From Bacteroidota bacterium (GTDB lineage: Bacteria; Bacteroidota; Bacteroidia; NS11-12g; UBA955), in assembly GCA_005788145.1 (NCBI GenBank), contig SXYY01000189.1, positions 1 to 14,482 on the forward strand: a stretch of DNA of 14,482 nt. Reading direction: 5' to 3'. The notes below the pieces were generated by a model that had not been told where the DNA came from, made no database searches, and saw only the letters and a list, made by a program, of their open reading frames with translations. Shown here piece by piece: positions 1 through 8,272 of this stretch. A program made the position numbers and the translations under genes. Positions within the stretch are counted from its first letter, which is position 1, and each line of letters opens with the position of its first letter.

Positions 1-1
1 G

Positions 2-940
2 TATGTTCACGGAGCACAAGACAGGGTACAAAAAGGCGCCTTCTTGAAGGTGACAACCACCGCGATTGCGAACGATGTATGTCCACAAGTGAGCGACAGC
101 ATCGAAATCATCTTGCACCAATACCCAGATTTGACCCCCATCAACATGCAAACCGGTTGTGTGCCTTTGACAACTACATGGACCGTGAGTGACAATCGTG
201 GCATCCCATCAAACCAGATGGCATACCGCTGGGATTTTGGCAACGGCGACACCTCGAACTTGCAGAACCCCTCCAACGTGATTTATCCTACCCAGGGCAG
301 ATACAATGTGAGTGTGGTAGCAAACAACACTGCCGGAAACTGTAAAGACACCTCAGTGACCACAGTAGAGGCATATCCAATACCCGTTGCATCTTTTACA
401 ACGGACCCAACAAAGACCACGGTGGCTTTGCCTAAGTTTAAATTTACCAATACTAGCACGATCAATGGAACGGTATTTTCTGCATCCATGCGCTATTTGT
501 GGGATTTTGGTGTAGCTGCCATATTGAACGATACCTCAACAGTGAAGAGTACCCTCTACGCCTACGGAAAAGATACGGCAACCTACACCATTCGTTTGAT
601 TGCCAAGTCGGACAAAGGATGTGCTGACACTGCCTACAGAACGGTTTATGTTGGACCTGATATCATTGTGTTCATTCCAGACGCTTTCACGCCTGATGGT
701 GCAGGACCAAATAAAAACAACACGTTTGCACCCGTAGCCATGAATTACAAAAATGCGGTGATGAAGATTTACAACCGTTGGGGAGAAAAATTGTATGAGA
801 CAGACGACCTCTTAAAAGGTTGGGACGGAACCGCAAATGGTTCTGAGTGTGCAGATGGTGTATATCTCTACTCCATCCGATTGTATTCGCTGGATGATGA
901 GGCATACGAGTATACTGGCTCCATCACCTTGCTGAGATAA
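2..940 (+). CDS. PKD-domain surface protein with type B T9SS sorting domain (5' truncated)
   Basis: The reading frame is open from base 2, so the true start lies left of the window; 312 residues are visible. Two PKD-like beta-sandwich domains can be seen: the first around visible residues 45-125 with the PKD signature RWDFGNGDTS (76-85), the second around 130-220 with WDFG (167-170). The last ~90 residues form the gliding motility-associated C-terminal domain: IPDAFTPDG (225-233), IYNRWGEKLYET (256-267), WDGT (274-277) and DGVYLYSI (285-292). In this family the domain directs export through the type IX secretion system, with release or attachment at the cell surface. PKD domains usually mediate adhesion or act as spacers in large surface proteins, so an adhesin-like role is inferred. 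The substrate is unknown. The gene converges on the MFS gene with 8 bp between stop codons and no room for a terminator. Confidence 0.9.
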   Translation, partial: YVHGAQDRVQKGAFLKVTTTAIANDVCPQVSDSIEIILHQYPDLTPINMQTGCVPLTTTWTVSDNRGIPSNQMAYRWDFGNGDTSNLQNPSNVIYPTQGRYNVSVVANNTAGNCKDTSVTTVEAYPIPVASFTTDPTKTTVALPKFKFTNTSTINGTVFSASMRYLWDFGVAAILNDTSTVKSTLYAYGKDTATYTIRLIAKSDKGCADTAYRTVYVGPDIIVFIPDAFTPDGAGPNKNNTFAPVAMNYKNAVMKIYNRWGEKLYETDDLLKGWDGTANGSECADGVYLYSIRLYSLDDEAYEYTGSITLLR

Positions 941-948
941 CCAAGGAG

Positions 949-2241
949 TTACTGTTTTTCAGTAGGCTGCAATTTATCGGTAGGGAGGAAAAACAAAATC
1001 CCCATGCCCACAATGAAGAATACCATCAAGGAAAGGATGCTGTTTCTCATATCCCCAGTGATATTGTCAATTGCGGCCCAAGCAAATGTGCCCAAAACAA
1101 TGCCCAATTTTTCAGTGACTTCAAAAAAGCTGAAATAGGAGGTGTTGTCGCGGTCTCCGGGAATCAACTTGGCATAGGTAGCCCGAGATAAACTCTGAAT
1201 GCCACCCATTACAGTGCCAATCAAGCAAGCGAGGGCAAAAAACTGTCCAGGGTGTCTCGGTTCTAATTTGAAGGCCAACGAACAAGCAATGGTCCAAATA
1301 ATCAAACTAACAAAAATGGCAGATTTGTTTCCGATGCGGTTTGCCAAAAAAGCAAAGAAATAGGCTCCAGCAATTCCGATTAATTGAATCAGAAGAATGG
1401 TGGTGAGCATTTCTTCCGATTTGAGCAGGAGAACATCTTTTCCAAACAATGCTGCGACGTAAATAACTGTCTGTACGCCCATCGTATAGACAAAAAATGC
1501 ACCCAGGAAAATCTTCACTGCTTTCATGGTTCTCACTTCAGCGAATACCTTTCGGATTTCATAATATCCACTCCAAATGCTTGACTTGGATTTGGGTGCT
1601 AATTTGCCGGGTAATTTGATTAATGGCCAAAATGACCATGCTAACCACCAGATACCCACGGTTAAAAAGCCGATTTGGAAGGGAAGTACACTTTCTTTCG
1701 GACTGGGTAAGCCGAACCAATCGTACTTAATCAATAACAACAAGTTGAAAATGAGCATCAACACACTGCCAATGTATCCCATGGTGAAACCCCGTGCAGA
1801 CAATCGATCAAATCGATCGGGTGTGGCAATTTCTGGCAAGAAAGCATTGTAAAACACCAAACTGCCCGCCCAACCCAAAGTGGCAACCATAAAGCAACCC
1901 AATCCGAAGAGATAGTTGTCACCATTGAAGAAATAAAGGCTGCTACAACCAATACTACCCAAAATCACGAAGAAGCGCATAAAGGGTTTCTTTGCCCCCG
2001 AGGCATCACTAATTCCTGACAACAAAGGCACCAACAACACATTGATCAAAAAAGCCAAACTTAGGCAATAGCTGTACAACGCAGTGTTCTTAAAATCATA
2101 CCCCATAAACTCAATGTGTTTTGGGGTAAAGCTTTCATAAAATGTTGGGAAGATGGCAGAGGAAATGCTCAAGGAGTACACGCTGTTGGCCCAATCGTAC
2201 ATGGTCCATGCGGTGAGCACACTTTTGTTGTTTTTTTCCAT
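949..2241 (-). CDS. MFS transporter, UMF1 (Atg22-like) family
   Basis: This 430-residue integral membrane protein has about 12 hydrophobic segments. It opens with AWTMYDWANSVYSLSI (11-26), the hallmark of the UMF1 / vacuole-effluxer Atg22-like branch of the major facilitator superfamily. It also carries the conserved late-helix motif GGIQSLSRATYAKLIP (346-361). Eukaryotic Atg22 exports amino acids from the vacuole; the substrate of bacterial UMF1 proteins is generally not established, so none is assigned. I chose the ATG at 2241, which gives MEKNNKSVLTAW. An in-frame TTG at 2262 would add seven residues without matching the family. It lies 54 bp downstream of clpX in the same direction, with no clear terminator or promoter between them, so it may be co-transcribed with the tig-clpP-clpX group. 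A functional link to proteolysis, such as peptide or amino-acid efflux, is only speculation. Confidence 0.88.
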   Translation of the reverse strand: MEKNNKSVLTAWTMYDWANSVYSLSISSAIFPTFYESFTPKHIEFMGYDFKNTALYSYCLSLAFLINVLLVPLLSGISDASGAKKPFMRFFVILGSIGCSSLYFFNGDNYLFGLGCFMVATLGWAGSLVFYNAFLPEIATPDRFDRLSARGFTMGYIGSVLMLIFNLLLLIKYDWFGLPSPKESVLPFQIGFLTVGIWWLAWSFWPLIKLPGKLAPKSKSSIWSGYYEIRKVFAEVRTMKAVKIFLGAFFVYTMGVQTVIYVAALFGKDVLLLKSEEMLTTILLIQLIGIAGAYFFAFLANRIGNKSAIFVSLIIWTIACSLAFKLEPRHPGQFFALACLIGTVMGGIQSLSRATYAKLIPGDRDNTSYFSFFEVTEKLGIVLGTFAWAAIDNITGDMRNSILSLMVFFIVGMGILFFLPTDKLQPTEKQ

Positions 2242-2295
2242 AGTGACTTGCAATTTACCCAAAAAACAATGGGATGCAAGGCCTTTTACAAGGTG

Positions 2296-3546
2296 CTAGG
2301 CGTATTTCTGACTGTCTGCACGGGTCCATTTTTCTTCCGCGATTTCACGGGTGATGGTTACCGTTGATTTGGACTTGGACGATGGTCCTTCGTACATGTA
2401 GTCTTGGAGAATGGATTCGCAAATTCCGCGCAACCCCCTGGCACCCAGCTTGTTTTCGAAGGCGATTTCAGCGATATATTCTATGGCCGATTCATCGAAT
2501 TGCAAGGTGATTTTGTCCAGCGCAAACAAATGGATGTATTGCTTGAGTAAGGCGTTTTTGGGTTCGGTGAGAATGGATCTCAAGGTTTCCTTATCCAAAG
2601 GCTCTAAGGCAGTTAGTATGGGCAAACGGCCAATTAATTCGGGAATCAATCCAAATGAACGTAGATCGGATGGTGCCACCAAACTCAATAACTTTTTGTC
2701 CTGAATTTCCTTGTTGTGCGCACTTTTAAAACCCACGGCTTGCTTTTGAACACGACGAGAAATGATTTTCTCTATCCCATCGAATGCACCGCCGCAAATG
2801 AACAAAATGTTCGAAGTATCTACTTTGATGTATTTTTGATCGGGGTGTTTCCGACCGCCTTCTGGTGCAACATTGGCAATCGTGCCCTCCAGAATTTTCA
2901 ATAATCCTTGCTGAACGCCCTCACCACTCACATCGCGCGTTATGGATGCATTGTCGCCTTTCCGCGCAATTTTATCCATCTCGTCTAGGTAAATGATTCC
3001 CCGTTCGGCTTGTTCGGGCTTGTAGTTTGAGACTTGTAATAACCTGCTGATGATGCTCTCGACATCTTCGCCAACATAGCCAGCTTCGGTCAGTACAGTG
3101 GCATCGGCAATGCAAAAAGGTACATCCAAAATTTTTGCCAATGTCTTTGCCAAAAGCGTCTTTCCAGTACCCGTTTCGCCAATCATTAAGATGTTCGATT
3201 TTTCAATTTCAACATCGGAATCCGCATGGCTTTTTTTGTTGTTCAATCGCTTGTAGTGATTGTATACAGCAACGCTCAAGGTTTTCTTGGCTTGGTCTTG
3301 ACCAATGACGTATTGATCCAAAAAAGTTTTTATTTCTGCTGGTTTGGGAAGCTTCTTGTTTCCTGTTCCAACAGTGGCGGTTGCTTCTTCCGAAGCAGTT
3401 CCCCCCATGCTCATTTCTTTTTCTACGATTTTTTGGGCTTGGTCCGCACATTGGTCGCAAATGTGACCGTCCAGACCAGAAATCAGCATCAACGATTCAC
3501 TCTTTCTGCGTCCGCAAAATGAACAAATGGGGTCTTTGGCTTTCAT
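2296..3546 (-). CDS. clpX: ATP-dependent Clp protease ATPase subunit ClpX
   Basis: ClpX is a hexameric AAA+ unfoldase that recognises tagged proteins and threads them into ClpP. The 416-residue product has the N-terminal zinc-binding domain (C8, C11, C30, C33) that handles adaptors and substrates. It then has Walker A GETGTGKT (123-130), Walker B with LDE (187-189), the pore loop GYVG (156-159), the second pore loop RKH (232-234), GRLP (306-309) and the sensor-2 motif GARGLR (368-373). The ClpP-docking tripeptide, IGF in E. coli, appears to be VGF (271-273), a conservative change. The ATG at 3546 is chosen because it places the zinc-domain cysteines near the N-terminus as in all ClpX; the open frame extends upstream only into clpP. 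It starts 5 bp after the clpP stop, so the two are very probably translated from one mRNA. Confidence 0.97.
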   Translation of the reverse strand: MKAKDPICSFCGRRKSESLMLISGLDGHICDQCADQAQKIVEKEMSMGGTASEEATATVGTGNKKLPKPAEIKTFLDQYVIGQDQAKKTLSVAVYNHYKRLNNKKSHADSDVEIEKSNILMIGETGTGKTLLAKTLAKILDVPFCIADATVLTEAGYVGEDVESIISRLLQVSNYKPEQAERGIIYLDEMDKIARKGDNASITRDVSGEGVQQGLLKILEGTIANVAPEGGRKHPDQKYIKVDTSNILFICGGAFDGIEKIISRRVQKQAVGFKSAHNKEIQDKKLLSLVAPSDLRSFGLIPELIGRLPILTALEPLDKETLRSILTEPKNALLKQYIHLFALDKITLQFDESAIEYIAEIAFENKLGARGLRGICESILQDYMYEGPSSKSKSTVTITREIAEEKWTRADSQKYA

Positions 3547-3551
3547 TCCAA

Positions 3552-4244
3552 TTATTTGTTGCGACGACCCAAGACTTCGTCGATCATTCCATACGACTTC
3601 GACTCTTCTGCAGTCATCCAATAATCGCGATCGCTGTCTTTTTCTACGCGCTCATAGGGCTGACCGGAGTGGTGAGCAATGATGTCGTACAGTTCCTTCT
3701 TCAACTTACTAATTTCTTTGTAAGTGATTTCAATGTCAGAGGCTTGTCCTTGTGCTCCACCCAAAGGTTGGTGAATCATGATGCGTGAGTGGGGCAGGGC
3801 AGTTCTTTTGCCATGTGCGCCAGCACACATCAAAACGGCACCCATACTTGCAGCCATTCCTGTACAAATGGTGGCTACATCGGAACTGATGTATTGCATG
3901 GTGTCGTAAATCGCCAAACCTGCGTAAACGCTTCCACCAGGACTGTTGATATAAATTTGAATGTCGCGATTCGGATTGGCACTTTCCAAAAACAACAACT
4001 GGCCCATGATGATATTGGCAACATCTTCATAAATGGGAACACCCAAGAAAATGATTCGATCCATCATCAAACGGGAAAATATGTCAATGACACTTGCGTT
4101 CATTTGACGCTCTTCGATGATGTTGGGGGTCAGTCCGTAGATGCCACCGCTTTGAGAAACCAATTTGGTGTATTCGTCAACCCGCAAGCTGCTGATTCCC
4201 AAATGCTTGGTTGCGTATTTTTGAAATTCTTTACCGTAATCCAT
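3552..4244 (-). CDS. clpP: ATP-dependent Clp protease proteolytic subunit ClpP
   Basis: ClpP is a serine protease that forms two stacked heptameric rings and degrades substrates fed by ClpX. The 230-residue protein has the catalytic triad: Ser133 in GMAASMG, His158 in MIHQPLGGAQGQ, and Asp207 in SDRDYW. The spacings Ser-His 25 and His-Asp 49 match those I recall for staphylococcal ClpP. The conserved YINSPGGSV loop (98-106) is present. The N-terminus is about 35 residues longer than the processed E. coli form and resembles other Bacteroidota ClpP; I cannot say whether it is a cleaved propeptide. The ATG at 4244 is preferred over an in-frame TTG at 4265. It lies 38 bp after tig and 5 bp before clpX, the standard gene order. 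Confidence 0.97.
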   Translation of the reverse strand: MDYGKEFQKYATKHLGISSLRVDEYTKLVSQSGGIYGLTPNIIEERQMNASVIDIFSRLMMDRIIFLGVPIYEDVANIIMGQLLFLESANPNRDIQIYINSPGGSVYAGLAIYDTMQYISSDVATICTGMAASMGAVLMCAGAHGKRTALPHSRIMIHQPLGGAQGQASDIEITYKEISKLKKELYDIIAHHSGQPYERVEKDSDRDYWMTAEESKSYGMIDEVLGRRNK

Positions 4245-4282
4245 GTTGTTTTCTTTGTATAACAAATCTAAATCATAAATGG

Positions 4283-5668
4283 TTATTCACCATGCTCAGA
4301 TTTGTGCGCATTTACGTGTTTAAAGTAATCTTCCACCGACATTTTCTTCGATTTCAGGGTAATGTCACCTTTAACCGCATCGTAAGCTTTGCGATAAATC
4401 ACGCGATCTGCCATTTGCATCACAAATTCACGCTCTGCCAATCGCTTGTTGATACTCTCGTCCAAGAAAGCGTCGTTCATTGGAATGTTCAAACCATACT
4501 GTCTGTACAAACCGTGGAAGTAAATACGGGCTTCCTCGCGAATATCTTCTTCTGTGCTCTGCAAGTTGTGACTAGCCGCAATTTTATCGATCACCAGTCT
4601 GCGCTGTAATGCACTTTTTTCTTCAGCGTATTTCTCTTCGATGTTCTCGAAGTTATACTCGCTTTCTTTGGTCGTAATCAACCAACGCTTTAAGAACTCA
4701 TCGGGCAATTTAATGGGGTGCTTTTCCATCAACAAATGGCCGATTTGGTGGTCTAACCAAAGATCCGCTTCATTGCGGTAGTAGTTTTCCAAATTCGATT
4801 GGATTTTGGCGCGATACTCTTCTTCGCTGCCAGGGATTTCCTGTTCGCCGAATACTTCACGATAGTATTCTTCATTCAACTCAGCATCCGTTCTGCGTTT
4901 GATTTCCGTGATGACAATTTTGAAGTTGTCGCTCAAGTCGGCAACACCCTCTTTGGCAATACCCAAGGTATTTGAGACAACCGTTTCATTGTTGTTCAAC
5001 AAAGTCTTCACGCTAATGGTCAATTCTTCGCCCACCTTCTTGCCCAAAACAGCTTTTTTCGCTTTTTTGTCTTCAATCATGGAAGCCACGAAGCTGATGC
5101 TCTTTTCAGCAATACCACCCTCTAAAACTTCACCACCATCTGTCAATTCGGTAACACCTGCATAGATGATGTCTTCTTCCTCGGCGGACTCCACATCAAA
5201 CATTTTTCCATGACGTTTGCGCGAGTAGTTAATGTCCTCAGTTACCTCCTTTTCACTCACTTGGATGTCGAACTGCTCCAAAGTATCTTTCTTGGAGATG
5301 TTGAGCTCAAACTGAGGAGCCATCCCTAAGTCAAAGGCAAACTTGAAGTTCTCGCTAGACTCAATATCGATTTCACTTTCAATCTTTGTACTGGCGATGG
5401 GGTAACCCAAAATGTCCAATTTCTCATCCTGGATGTATTTGTTCATGGCGTCTGAGGCCATATTTTGAATTTCTTCAGCCAAAATACCTTTTCCATAGAG
5501 CTTTTGAACCATACCCAAAGGCGCTTTTCCTGGTCGGAATCCTTTGATGTTGGCGCTCTTTTGGATGCGCTTTACTTCTTTTTCTACCTTTTCTTGGTAG
5601 TCTTCCTTACCCAAGGAGATGATTACGGTAAGATTGAGATCGTCGTGTTTTTCGAGTTGAATATTCAC
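4283..5668 (-). CDS. tig: Trigger factor (ribosome-associated chaperone)
   Basis: Trigger factor binds the ribosomal exit tunnel and shields nascent chains. The ribosome-binding signature GFRPGKAP sits at residues 43-50, exactly the position of the equivalent motif in E. coli trigger factor. This supports the GTG start at 5668 (mature N-terminus MNIQLEKHDD). Residues ~1-130 form the ribosome-binding domain. Residues ~150-245 correspond to the prolyl-isomerase-like domain, which looks degenerate. The remainder, to residue 461, is the acidic, helical C-terminal substrate cradle. The open frame continues upstream of the GTG but there runs through the antisense of the tRNA-Leu gene, so the extra 46 codons are not coding. 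The gene is 72 bp downstream of that tRNA and 38 bp upstream of clpP. I saw no strong promoter of its own, so it may partly rely on read-through from the tRNA-Leu promoter. Confidence 0.95.
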   Translation of the reverse strand: MNIQLEKHDDLNLTVIISLGKEDYQEKVEKEVKRIQKSANIKGFRPGKAPLGMVQKLYGKGILAEEIQNMASDAMNKYIQDEKLDILGYPIASTKIESEIDIESSENFKFAFDLGMAPQFELNISKKDTLEQFDIQVSEKEVTEDINYSRKRHGKMFDVESAEEEDIIYAGVTELTDGGEVLEGGIAEKSISFVASMIEDKKAKKAVLGKKVGEELTISVKTLLNNNETVVSNTLGIAKEGVADLSDNFKIVITEIKRRTDAELNEEYYREVFGEQEIPGSEEEYRAKIQSNLENYYRNEADLWLDHQIGHLLMEKHPIKLPDEFLKRWLITTKESEYNFENIEEKYAEEKSALQRRLVIDKIAASHNLQSTEEDIREEARIYFHGLYRQYGLNIPMNDAFLDESINKRLAEREFVMQMADRVIYRKAYDAVKGDITLKSKKMSVEDYFKHVNAHKSEHGE

Positions 5669-5740
5669 AATTTGTTGCGTTTCAGTGTAAATAAAAATCC
5701 CCGCCACATTGCCGTTAAGCAAACAGAGGAGGGGAGTAGT

Positions 5741-5821
5741 GCACGCGGAGGGACTCGAACCCACACACCTTACGGCGCCAGATCCTAAGTCTGGTGCGGC
5801 TACCAATTACGCCACGCGTGC
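5741..5821 (-). tRNA. tRNA-Leu (anticodon UAG)
   Basis: This is an 81-nt class II tRNA. The acceptor stem GCACGCG/CGCGTGC pairs perfectly. The D arm is GCGTAATTGGTAGCCGC and the anticodon stem is CCAGA/TCTGG around the loop CTTAGGA, giving anticodon TAG (Leu, codons CUN). The long variable arm CGCC-GTAA-GGTG is as expected for leucine, and the T loop is TTCGAGT. The T stem GTGGG/CCCTC has one internal U-U mismatch. CCA is not encoded; the downstream bases are ACT. A Bacteroidota promoter lies just upstream, and trigger factor begins 72 bp downstream. Confidence 0.95.
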
Positions 5822-5845
5822 AGAAAGGACCTTAAAAAAGGACTG

Positions 5846-5877
5846 CAAAGGTAATGAAATTTACTATCTAATCAAAA
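5846..5877 (-). promoter_or_regulatory. Bacteroidota sigma-ABfr-type promoter for tRNA-Leu
   Basis: On the minus strand TACCTTTG (5853-5846) matches the Bacteroidota -7 consensus TAnnTTTG exactly. A TTTTG (5877-5873) lies 19 nt upstream and fits the -33 element; it overlaps the last codons of the CAP-domain gene. Transcription would begin near 5840, giving a leader of roughly 18-20 nt before the tRNA. It is the clearest promoter in the window and may also supply tig-clpP-clpX. Confidence 0.75.
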
Positions 5878-8160
5878 CAGGGTTGTGGTATAGCTGTAAG
5901 TTTTCTTGTTTTTCAAAACCACAGTGATTTTGATTTCGTCACCAGCCGACCACTGAGTCATTCCCAATGGCGTAATTGCCAATGTTGGCAGGCCCAAGCC
6001 ATTGCCGGGTTGAACCGTGATATTGCTTTCAATGGCTCCGTGTTTTTTCGAAACGATCGTCACCGTGGCGTCTTCCAATGGTTGCAAAATCGAGAAGCTC
6101 CATCGCTCAAATGTCAACATACTGGGAGATGCGCCCATCGCAGGCCAGCAAACAAAATGATCTTTGTAGTATTGCGAATCGATCGCCATGATATTCTTAT
6201 CGGCAAGCCAAAACACCGAATTGTTTTCTGCACAACCAAAGCCATAATTGATCATGCCAGGATGGGTTAACAAGCGACGGTTGTAAAGTTCTTCGCTTTT
6301 TGTATCGCTCATCAAAACAGTAATGCTCTGGGCTGGATTTGCTTCCAATACTGCCGTTCCGTAGCGTGCCGCATCAGCCGCAGCCGAAGTAAAGCACTTG
6401 TGTGTTTCGGGTTTGGGCTCTCTGCTGAAAACACCTAGCGGTGCATACATGGTTGCTGCCTGCATGCAAGCAATGTGTTTGTCTTGGTCGAACTGTATGC
6501 CTTGGGTAACACCCGCGTTTTGGCGGAAATAGTTGATGCGGTCTGTGATTTTGCGCAGCGTTGAGTCCGGCAAACTGCCTGAAGTACAGGTTTTGCTATT
6601 TCCATTCCATCCTGTTTGGGCCAATTTTTTGCCTTTCACAGTGGCGTATCCAATTTTGCTCCCTTTGTAGCGCACATCGAAGTCTGTTTTTGCCAAACGC
6701 ACTTGCAAAGCCGATAATTCTACAAACTTGGGGTTTTCCTTTTGAAGGCGATAGTAACAGCCCCATGCCGGTTCCATCAATCCTTGCTTCATCAATGAGT
6801 CCGCGGCACGAGCCAACAAACCCTGCTGCATGGGCTTCAATGTGGTGTTTTTAGGGAAGTCTTTGATGACAGAATCACTGAGGGATAAAATTCTCGCCCA
6901 ATCGTAATACGCGATTTTTTGCTTGGTCCAAGCGTTGAAGGTGTTCAATCGATACTTCTTCAAATTCACATTTTTTGGGTATTTGTTTGCCCCGTGATCC
7001 ATCAACATAGCGATCAAGCGATGGCTCACCACGACTGGTGGATTGTTCAACAATACTTCCAATTTTTTCTCGTCGATTTGAGAAGTTTTGAATTGTATTG
7101 GGTACCATTTGTAAAAGAAGAAGACCGTGCCACCTTTGGCGTTATTGGCCAAATAGTATTCCAAACATTGATTGATAAAGGCGAAAGAATCTTTCAACAA
7201 GAATGGATCCGTGCTGTTTTTTGATTTGCGGTCTAGCAAATCCACTTTGCGGTTGTAAAAGTCGATGAATACCGATTCTGCTTCTGCCCAATCGTTGTTT
7301 TGGGCCAAATAACCCATTCGATTCAAATAGTAATTGTTCTGTTCGTGCAGGTAAAATGTATCGCTGGGGAAGAAAAACAAGGCTTTGGTCAGAAGTTGGT
7401 TGTACATCTGGCTGTAGCCTGTATTGGCGCGTGTCGTGGCCAAATCCACATCAATCATGGCGCGTTCCCAGCCCAGTAATTTCTGATTCAATGGAAACAC
7501 CGAAAGGCCCATTTCGCAGTATATCAATGCACTGTCCGTAAGCTTGCGCTCGTTTAAATAGTAGTCGGTTAGTACCTCAAACGCCTCCCTTACATAGGTT
7601 TTCTTGTGTTTGCCTTCTGCATTGGCCAAGTAATTCATGTTGGCCACCTTGCGCATGGTTTTCACGGCATCTAAGTTTTGTTTGAGCAGCCAATAACAAT
7701 GTCCTGCCATACCCAAAGCGATGGTGTCGCCCGTTAGGTCAAAGCTGGTTTTGTACATTTGAAGGGCACGGGGATAACGTCCTTGTCCGTAATTGCTAAT
7801 GGCTTCTTTGTTATTCGCAGCAACCAATGCATTGAATCGCTCACCATATTGCTGAAAATAACGACCGTCATCGTCATAAGCCTTGGCTTTTACTGCGCTC
7901 TTCATCGCTTCTTTGAAGTAGTCTACATCGCCTTTTCTGTACTTGTCGATTTGATACATTTCATATTCAGAAATGGCTTTGATATACCAAAGTTCGACTT
8001 GGGTTTTATCGTCCTCCAAGCCTTTGGCGCTCATTTTTTGGGCGTCTACATACTTGGCGGCGTTGAAATATTCTCTGGATTTGAAGACAGCCTTGGTTTG
8101 TGCTTGTGCCAATCCGATGATGCACAGCGAGAGGGAAAGGATGAGGTGACGGATATTCAT
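5872..8160 (-). CDS. Secreted protein with helical N-terminal repeats and a C-terminal CAP (SCP/PR-1-like) domain
   Basis: The 762-residue protein begins with a clean signal peptide, MNIRHLILSLSLCIIGLAQA followed by QT, so it is exported. Residues ~20-480 are rich in helical pairs with A/Y/L spacing, such as GQGRYPRALQMYKTSFDL, resembling degenerate TPR repeats. Residues ~537-657 look like a CAP domain: TDRINYFRQNAGV, then the histidines and cysteines around HKCF, then RRLLTHPGMINYGFG. The region after it (WSFSILQPLEDATVTI...GLGLPTLAITPLG) resembles the small beta domain that follows CAP in many secreted bacterial proteins. The CAP assignment comes from remembered family patterns and is moderately sure; biochemical function is unknown. 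The ATG at 8160 is preferred over a TTG three codons upstream. It lies 110 bp downstream of dinB, behind a probable terminator, and its stop overlaps the tRNA-Leu -33 element. Confidence 0.72.
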   Translation of the reverse strand: MNIRHLILSLSLCIIGLAQAQTKAVFKSREYFNAAKYVDAQKMSAKGLEDDKTQVELWYIKAISEYEMYQIDKYRKGDVDYFKEAMKSAVKAKAYDDDGRYFQQYGERFNALVAANNKEAISNYGQGRYPRALQMYKTSFDLTGDTIALGMAGHCYWLLKQNLDAVKTMRKVANMNYLANAEGKHKKTYVREAFEVLTDYYLNERKLTDSALIYCEMGLSVFPLNQKLLGWERAMIDVDLATTRANTGYSQMYNQLLTKALFFFPSDTFYLHEQNNYYLNRMGYLAQNNDWAEAESVFIDFYNRKVDLLDRKSKNSTDPFLLKDSFAFINQCLEYYLANNAKGGTVFFFYKWYPIQFKTSQIDEKKLEVLLNNPPVVVSHRLIAMLMDHGANKYPKNVNLKKYRLNTFNAWTKQKIAYYDWARILSLSDSVIKDFPKNTTLKPMQQGLLARAADSLMKQGLMEPAWGCYYRLQKENPKFVELSALQVRLAKTDFDVRYKGSKIGYATVKGKKLAQTGWNGNSKTCTSGSLPDSTLRKITDRINYFRQNAGVTQGIQFDQDKHIACMQAATMYAPLGVFSREPKPETHKCFTSAAADAARYGTAVLEANPAQSITVLMSDTKSEELYNRRLLTHPGMINYGFGCAENNSVFWLADKNIMAIDSQYYKDHFVCWPAMGASPSMLTFERWSFSILQPLEDATVTIVSKKHGAIESNITVQPGNGLGLPTLAITPLGMTQWSAGDEIKITVVLKNKKTYSYTTTLF

Positions 8161-8192
8161 GATTTTCAATGAGACCTAGTACAAATAAAAGA

Positions 8193-8226
8193 ATTACCAA
8201 GCAGAATATCACATGGCGTTGGTAAT
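8193..8226. repeat. 8-bp inverted repeat upstream of the CAP-domain gene
   Basis: ATTACCAA (8193-8200) and TTGGTAAT (8219-8226) are perfect inverted copies separated by 18 bp. They lie 33-66 bp upstream of the CAP-domain start codon, between that gene and the dinB terminator. The arrangement would suit a dimeric regulator or an mRNA leader hairpin. The regulator, if any, is unknown. Confidence 0.4.
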
Positions 8227-8232
8227 CGGTGT

Positions 8233-8272
8233 AAAAAAAGAAAAAGACTATCGCAATAAGGATTTAGTCTTT
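8233..8272 (-). terminator. Probable intrinsic terminator of dinB
   Basis: On the minus strand AAAGACTA (8272-8265) pairs perfectly with TAGTCTTT (8250-8243) across a 14-nt loop. It is followed by a T-rich run, TTCTTTTTTT (8242-8233). The stem starts inside the dinB stop codon. It is A/U-rich, so termination may be only partial. A competing pairing with the neighbouring GCAATAA arms is described in the findings. Confidence 0.5.

Noticed and set aside
3547..3621. 25-codon N-terminal extension of ClpX
   Set aside because: It overlaps the end of clpP, and the ATG at 3546 positions the zinc-finger cysteines normally.
3789..4262. 157-codon plus-strand open frame opposite clpP
   Set aside because: It lies entirely antisense to clpP, and its composition is explained by clpP codon use.
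5669..5806. 46-codon N-terminal extension of trigger factor
   Set aside because: It translates the tRNA-Leu gene and the gap after it; the GTG at 5668 puts GFRPGKAP at residues 43-50 as in E. coli.
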